Shown piece after piece: positions 58,301-64,000 of a DNA stretch of 64,000 bases (the stretch's first letter is position 1; each line of letters begins with the position of its first letter). A program made the position numbers and the translations under genes. The notes below the pieces were generated by a model that was not told where the DNA came from, made no database searches, and was given only the letters and a program-made list of their open reading frames with translations. This DNA comes from Takakia lepidozioides (Eukaryota > Streptophyta > Takakiopsida > Takakiales > Takakiaceae): assembly GCA_030704615.1 (NCBI GenBank), contig CM060732.1, positions 45,921,053 to 45,985,052 on the forward strand. Reading direction: 5' to 3'.

Positions 58301-59941
58301 ATGAGGTTGCAGGATGGTTCAAAGCCCAACTCAGCAGTGGTGGTTCTGAGAAGCACAACGGTAGTGGTAATGAGCATGTTGCTGCTGGTCGGCAGCCTCG
58401 GAATGCTGCACTGGAGGATTTCCACTTTTCCCCCAGAGTGGCAACTGGTGCTGAAGATGGCGGCACCAGACCGTTACAGCTACACGGCACACATTTTGCA
58501 GGAGCTGCAGCACACTCACAGCACATCTTGCCATGAGGAGCACACCCAGGAGACGCGTGTGCTGGGGTTACCAGAGGGCAACATCGTCACGCTGGCCACA
58601 GGGAAGGTCCACCGACTGTGGCTGATCTCCTATAATTCCCATGGCTTACCCCGCTGTGCAGGGGGGGACTTCTACGAGACAGATTTAGTAAGCAACAAGT
58701 GGCACGCCCGACCTCCCACAGAGGATCTAGGCAACGGCTCGTATTCTGTGGACTTGTTGGTGGACAATGAGTTCGCTGGCACCTTCAACTTTTCGGCAAC
58801 TCTTCTTTTTGATGCTTTCCACGGGTTGGATCATGCATGCGAAACATGGAAAAGGGCGGAGCAAACAGTCTTCCTGCGTATAAGATTTGAGATAGATGAT
58901 AGTCAAGCCCAGCTTGATTCTCATAATTTGAAGCACTGTGACCCCCATGATTTCGCTAGGAGTGAGTGGGCAGGGAGGTGGTCCCGGCCCTGGCACAACT
59001 GCTCTTGCAAGCCAGACGCACTGGCCCGGTACAAACAATGTATTCCTAAAGAGCACGAAAACTGCGAGAGCGGGTGGTGTGACGGTCGAGTCTCCCGACT
59101 GGAAAGCAATGGCTGGGTGTACTCTGCGCACTGTGCCTTCCGCATTTTCGAGGTGCAAGAGGCTTGGGACTGCCTGAGTGGGCGCTGGCTGCTTTTCTGG
59201 GGCGACTCAAATAATCAAGACACCATTCGAAATCTGTTATTCTTTACATTGAACATTTCAGTTCCATCCTGGACCACCTTGGCAGCGTGGCAAATCCCCA
59301 GAACATTCGAGGAGTTCTTTGTGAACCCCGCTTGGCCCCATCAAGCTGTGCACATCAGCTCTATCTACAATGGCAACTATCAAGTTGATGAGCATAATAT
59401 GGGTCTGGATTCTCTGCAAAACCCAGAATATCGAGAATCGATTTTGCGCCATTTCAAGGGGCATAGCAGTTCTCCTGATACTGTTATCATGAACTCAGGC
59501 CTCCACGATGGCGCGCGTTTCGGATCCGTGTCTGATTATGTGCACGCTGTTGAGTACGCCCTGGAGTTTTGGGAGTCAACGTGGAAGAATGTTGCTGTAG
59601 GCAAAAGGCCGATGGTTCTATACAGGACAACAGTGGCACCTGCAGGCGACTCGCGAGGCATGCGATCCAATCCCCACAAAATGGGGGTGTTCAACAAAAT
59701 CATGGTAGAGCAAATACAAGCTCACATACCCGCTGTTAGAGTGGTGGATGCATTTGACCTCACCTTCCCCTGGCATTTCGATAACAACTACAGCGATGGT
59801 GGTCACTACGGAAGACCCCCCGGGATGGACAAGACGCCCTGGTTCGGGCAACCACATTACTACTTTGTTGATATCATGCTGGGTCATATCCTCCTCAATG
59901 CAATCTGCCCACACCCCGCACAGAGGTCACCCAGGCCATAG
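58301..59941 (+). CDS. Membrane-anchored NXPE/PC-esterase-like (SGNH-type) protein
   Basis: The single exon encodes 546 residues. The first ATG (58301) places one hydrophobic segment at residues about 13-35 (VVVMSMLLLVGSLGMLHW), so a type II membrane protein of the secretory pathway is likely. An Ig-like region of NXPE type (SYSVDLLVDNEFAGTFNFSA) is followed by a Cys-rich stretch (residues about 210-265). The esterase domain has GDSNNQDT with Ser303 and DGGHYG with Asp499 and His502, the expected GDS and DxxH catalytic elements. Relatives include polysaccharide O-acetyltransferases/esterases of the TBL/PMR5 and Cas1p superfamily; a cell-wall role is inference. No frame damage is seen. Confidence 0.8.
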   Translation: MRLQDGSKPNSAVVVLRSTTVVVMSMLLLVGSLGMLHWRISTFPPEWQLVLKMAAPDRYSYTAHILQELQHTHSTSCHEEHTQETRVLGLPEGNIVTLATGKVHRLWLISYNSHGLPRCAGGDFYETDLVSNKWHARPPTEDLGNGSYSVDLLVDNEFAGTFNFSATLLFDAFHGLDHACETWKRAEQTVFLRIRFEIDDSQAQLDSHNLKHCDPHDFARSEWAGRWSRPWHNCSCKPDALARYKQCIPKEHENCESGWCDGRVSRLESNGWVYSAHCAFRIFEVQEAWDCLSGRWLLFWGDSNNQDTIRNLLFFTLNISVPSWTTLAAWQIPRTFEEFFVNPAWPHQAVHISSIYNGNYQVDEHNMGLDSLQNPEYRESILRHFKGHSSSPDTVIMNSGLHDGARFGSVSDYVHAVEYALEFWESTWKNVAVGKRPMVLYRTTVAPAGDSRGMRSNPHKMGVFNKIMVEQIQAHIPAVRVVDAFDLTFPWHFDNNYSDGGHYGRPPGMDKTPWFGQPHYYFVDIMLGHILLNAICPHPAQRSPRP

Positions 59942-60394
59942 AACAAAAATTCTCCTTAAGATTCCAGGAGACCATAGAGGCACTTGTTTGAACCAAACAG
60001 ATCATACAACTTGTGAGCCCCAGGAGTGAATCCTCATGGTTGAGGATCCGCTTGAAAACTGTGGAAGCTCACAAGCATGCACAGCTCAACTGCGGTCTCC
60101 TCAACTGTCCCCTCTCACGCGATGCTCCTAGTACCAAATCTGCAGATGCTTGCGAACCCACCAAGTTGAGCTGGAATGAAGCAAGAGTGACAGTGCTTCC
60201 TTGGGGAGGAGTCCTGTTGAAGGCCAAGGAAGAAGCGTTGCAGTTTTCATACCATCAGGTCACTGCCGTCTATTGACATTTCTATTCATTGAAGATGGTT
60301 CAGGTTTCATATTTACATTTTTTCAAGAAGAGCCCACCCAGTGCAGAAGAGACCCTCTTAGAAGGTTGCCCTCACCCTCTTTATATGCTGTCTC
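59942..60394. other. 3' flank of the esterase-like gene
   Basis: 3' UTR and spacer; no gene. Confidence 0.4.
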
Positions 60395-60600
60395 GACAAC
60401 CAAGTTGTAGCCCAGTGGTCATGCGCACATACCACCTGGGAAGTGGTTGTGGGTTCAATCCACCCTTGGTGTCAAAAAGGTGTCCACCTTCCTAGTGGAA
60501 GGCAATAACCCTTGGGGGTGAAGGGACACCATAAGGTGCACAAACCGTAGGGGGCCCAAAAATGGGCCCCGCACTCAACGGTGGGATTTTGGCGAATAGG
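60395..60600 (+). repeat. tRNA-derived SINE
   Basis: A-box TAGCCCAGTGG (60408-60418) and B-box GGTTCAATCC (60452-60461) are identical to those at 40240 and 40284. The body beyond the B box differs from that copy, so it is a subfamily or composite. Confidence 0.78.
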
Positions 60601-60639
60601 ATTAGCTCCAAATTTTGCACGCAAGTGAAGGAGGTAGCC

Positions 60640-61120
60640 TCGTCAGCAAGCGGGGGTTGAGTCGAGGTCCTGCGCAGCACTGTACATAGCATATGATCCC
60701 TTGACAGCCCCAGGTGCCTCGGAAGGCAGCGTGGATCGCAATTGCAATTCGCTCGATGTCTGCACGCATCTTAGCCAAGCTTTCCTAGATTCAGTGCCCA
60801 GATCTTGAAAGACAATGGATAGTAGAGGAGAGATCGAGGATATATCACCCAAGAAAGTCATTGCAAATCAAACCTTCCAAAGATATCAAAGTGTAGAACT
60901 CCTGAGAGTTTCAAATACATGGCAGTTGAAACATGATCTAGTTGAGGAGAAGGTCAATAGCGGACAGGTTCCTATGATTCCAGTGACAGTAAAAGACTTT
61001 GATAAAGGCCAGATCTTAGCTGGGGCGTAGCAGAAAATAAGATAGTGTTCAATGGATTCTAAAATCCCCTAGGAGCAGCATGCGCAGAGGAGGGCCGCTT
61101 CAAATTGTAGCCATTTGCCC
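60640..61120 (-). mobile_element. LINE reverse transcriptase C-terminal fragment
   Basis: The minus strand shows ESIEHYLIFCYAPAKIWPL and downstream text homologous to the fragment at 34890-35290. Frames are interrupted. Confidence 0.6.
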
Positions 61121-64000
61121 ACCTTCAGTACTCTATTAGCTATTTGCCAAAAGAATGCCGCAATCTTTGTTGGGAGAATTCTGATCCAGACCGAGCCCCA
61201 TTTCGAAATACACAGTCCACTCCACGAGTACTATGTCTCACTGTACAATCAGCCCCACTACCGGACCTTGATTGATATTCACAAGAACTCAACTTTGTTG
61301 TCCGCATTAAATGTCACATCTTAGTTTTGAAACCTATCCCCATCGCTTCATGAATTTACTACCCCTTACAAACATAATAAACCAGCAAGTGATACTAATA
61401 CTTAAATGTTGTCGGACATGGCCCAAATACAAACTACTCAAAGCATTTAGGAATACTAATTTACTTCACAGTTTTGATTTAATTAAATAATATTCCTAAG
61501 GACTTTGATAAGTTTGTATAAATTTTACATAGTTTGGATTGCAACTCCCATTTACATACCTCTTAATGCATTTTCAGTTCTACCTTTTTTGTTTCCAGCT
61601 CCCACTGAATTCGACCTGCGATTTGCTTATGATTGTGTCGCATAAATGATATTCAATGGGTGCATAAGACTACTTGATCATGCATAGACTTAAATGTGCT
61701 GCTTGTAAATATTATATGGATCGAGTTAAAGTGTAATGTTGTATGAAAAATCTCATAGATGAGCATAACTAAGAAATTGAGCTAGAATTTTAAGTAACAT
61801 TAGTCATGGTTTTAAACATTTTGTTCTAACATTTCGGCCTAAGTGTCAATATCATTGCAAAGTATGAATGTTACATGTATCGGTGTTGGCATTGAATGCA
61901 ATGGGAAGAGAAACAATGGACATTTGAAATCCGTACAGATATACGTTAATATTCCATCATTCTTGTTTGTCATATTTAAACGACAAATATTGAGGAGTAG
62001 GTCATTGATACGAATTGACAAAAGAAGGGTTGGATCGATAGTATGACTATCCATATATTGTCAGAGATTGTCTTTTGGATTCAATGGCTTTTCTTTTGAA
62101 TTACAATCAATCTTCGGTGTTTCTGCAACAAAATGTAATGTGTCAATATTAAAAAAAACATTGGATTTCCATACTCCAACCGGCTATAGATTGTCAAAGA
62201 CAACTTTTTTCAGAATTTATTCTGTCTCTGTATAATGGACAAGTCAGCACACTAGAAAGGTACATTGAAAATATGTCTATAAGCGCAACCAATGGAGCAT
62301 TGTACGGAGACGTCACAGCTATTTTTTGGTTGTCCGATTATCTTTCTTGTCCAATATTTGTTTGGTCTCGAACGAGTTGATAAACAACTTGCCCGTCCTC
62401 CATCCAAATGGTCTTTGAAGACAATTTGAACCATATAGGTTATTTTGAGCCCATATCGTAGAGGCCGCTCTATTTCAATGGACCCTTGCCGAAACCATTA
62501 AATACATATAGGTCGTCAGGTTTGGTAGACAATGATAATATTAATTTTTTAATCTAAGCTTCATCCAATTTTTCCCGAATTCGGCATCTGAGTACTTCTC
62601 ATTAGATTTCATTAGTAAGTAGTTAGTAGTAAGTAGCTAGTATTTTATCATTAGTAAGTCTCAAACTTAAGCATTTAATACAGTAATTTTGTTGCATTAT
62701 GCAGCTGTCACATTTGTTTTTCCCAAAGTCCACTTTCTAAAATGAAAATCATTCCCCTCTTTCGTCTATGCTAAGAGCAAAATTAAAATGCTCATTATCT
62801 CTTTAAATGAATGAATTAAAATCGAAATAGAACAACCTCTAGGGTAGTCTCATCTTCATAATAATGCAATCTCATATACAAAACCAATTTGAAGCTCAAA
62901 TTATACATAAAAATCATGTGTCAAACGTTAATGTTTGTCAACTCGTTGCATATTTTGATGTTCATACATCCAATTCCACAACCAAACTAACGAAAACCAT
63001 CAAAAACAAAAATTTCAGCTTCCACATTCGATAAACCTAAACATAAAATCCTTCAAAAATTTCGATGGACGGATGAATTTGATAAAATATGAATCCACAT
63101 TTGATCTTAACTATCGTGCAAGTACGTCGACACTTATGTATTCAGAATCTACAGAAGAAACAGATGAAAATTTGTGCAAACGATTTGAAAACACCAAAAT
63201 TTGATATCACTAAAATGAGCATGAATGTGAAAACAAATATAACATCAACGCCACAATCTCATGCATATTGAAATAAATATTTCCACAACAAGTATGCATG
63301 ATTTGCATATACCAAAGACAAAAGAGCTTAACAAAAGAATTATTGCACATTAAACAAACAAATCCTAGTTTCTCAAACAAAAAAATTGACAATATATTTT
63401 TATGCTTCCATACTCATTTTAAACTATCTTTGAAACAAATTATTTGATATTAATATTTATCACAAAAAAGGTGAAAATCCAATAGATCGAGAAAATTTTA
63501 TTAAAAATAAAAATAAAATCAAATAAACTAAAAATAAATACATTAATTAAAATAAGAAAATATATAAACGATTCTCATACTTTCGTTTGCATATGTTGCC
63601 ACCGATTATCGTTTCGATACAAGATGAAATTGGCTTCTGAAGATAATTTAAAATATATAATATTATATGTCCGAGATCTGATTTATTCATAATCAGAAAT
63701 CTCATATTTTATGTAAAGATTGTCGGCGTGTGATTGATGACGATAAAAAAATAAATTTGTTTATTGAACATTATCATGAACCAAGAAATGTAATTGAATC
63801 AGTAGATGTTTTAAACCAATTGGAAGAACGCTGTTTGGTTACTTTGGTTTGATCTGTTTTACATTGTTGTAGAACTGACTGTTATTTGCGAGTTATAGTT
63901 TTGTCCATTTTTGTCAAATAAGACGTACAATAGCTAGCTGCAGTATACGAATTTAAAATAAATTGTACGTCGGTGTTTGGTTGTCATGATGGTCCAGCTA
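61121..64000. other. AT-rich spacer with dispersed repeat copy
   Basis: The part at 62455-63250 matches 33440-34250 (same orientation). The remainder has no recognisable gene or repeat boundary up to the window end. Confidence 0.45.

Overview
The window is nuclear DNA of a green land plant, most likely a seed-free one (bryophyte or early vascular plant). The host genes are plant-specific or plant-type: an intron-rich plastid glycolate/glycerate translocator, a plant-type cyclophilin, a very regular PLS-DYW pentatricopeptide repeat (PPR) gene with a broken relative, and a Dicer-like RNase III remnant. Most of the rest is transposable elements and AT-rich spacer. I cannot name the species. Gene calls come from reading the sequence and recalling protein families; no search was run.

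Layout. 1-4384 (+): 3' seven exons of PLGG1, with a dead LINE in its third visible intron. 5447-6643: TIR element of about 1.2 kb; a 216-bp relative lies at 47894-48109. 8769-10038 (+): Hikeshi-like (Hsp70 nuclear import) gene with an unresolved 5' end. 12010-13019: GC-rich repeats. 13106-22710 (-): Ty3/Gypsy-type LTR retrotransposon ordered LTR, repeat-rich leader, Gag, zinc knuckles, protease, C5 DNA methyltransferase, reverse transcriptase, RNase H, integrase stub, PHD finger, LTR. 22720-25390: SINE-like and tandem repeats. 25391-33057: candidate 7.7-kb TIR element carrying about twenty ~25-bp dyads and a PPR scrap. 33058-37340: AT-rich spacer with one LINE fragment. 37390-40103: R2-like LINE whose 5' part lies inverted against its 3' part. 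40230-40860: a tRNA-derived SINE and a CCCGG-rich TIR-like repeat. 43406-45003 (+): PPR pseudogene. 46551-47069 (+): intronless cyclophilin. 48666-51635 (+): intact DYW PPR gene. 52292-52939 (+): Dicer-like RNase III fragment. 53570-55290 (+): LINE relic with a 142-bp tandem duplication. 58301-59941 (+): membrane-anchored NXPE/PC-esterase-like gene. 60395-61120: SINE and LINE relics. 61125-64000: AT-rich, with a repeat shared with 33440-34250.

The most notable system is the methyltransferase-encoding Gypsy element. A cytosine-5 DNA methyltransferase with recognisable motifs I, IV (Pro-Cys-Gln), VI, VIII and X sits inside Pol between protease and reverse transcriptase, and a PHD finger follows RNase H. 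The copy is dead, with several stops explainable by C-to-T change, frameshifts and no integrase core. The family could combine self-methylation with chromatin reading. As I recall, retrotransposon-borne DNA methyltransferases have been reported in dinoflagellates and charophyte algae, so the principle has a precedent; this architecture and its host range merit checking.
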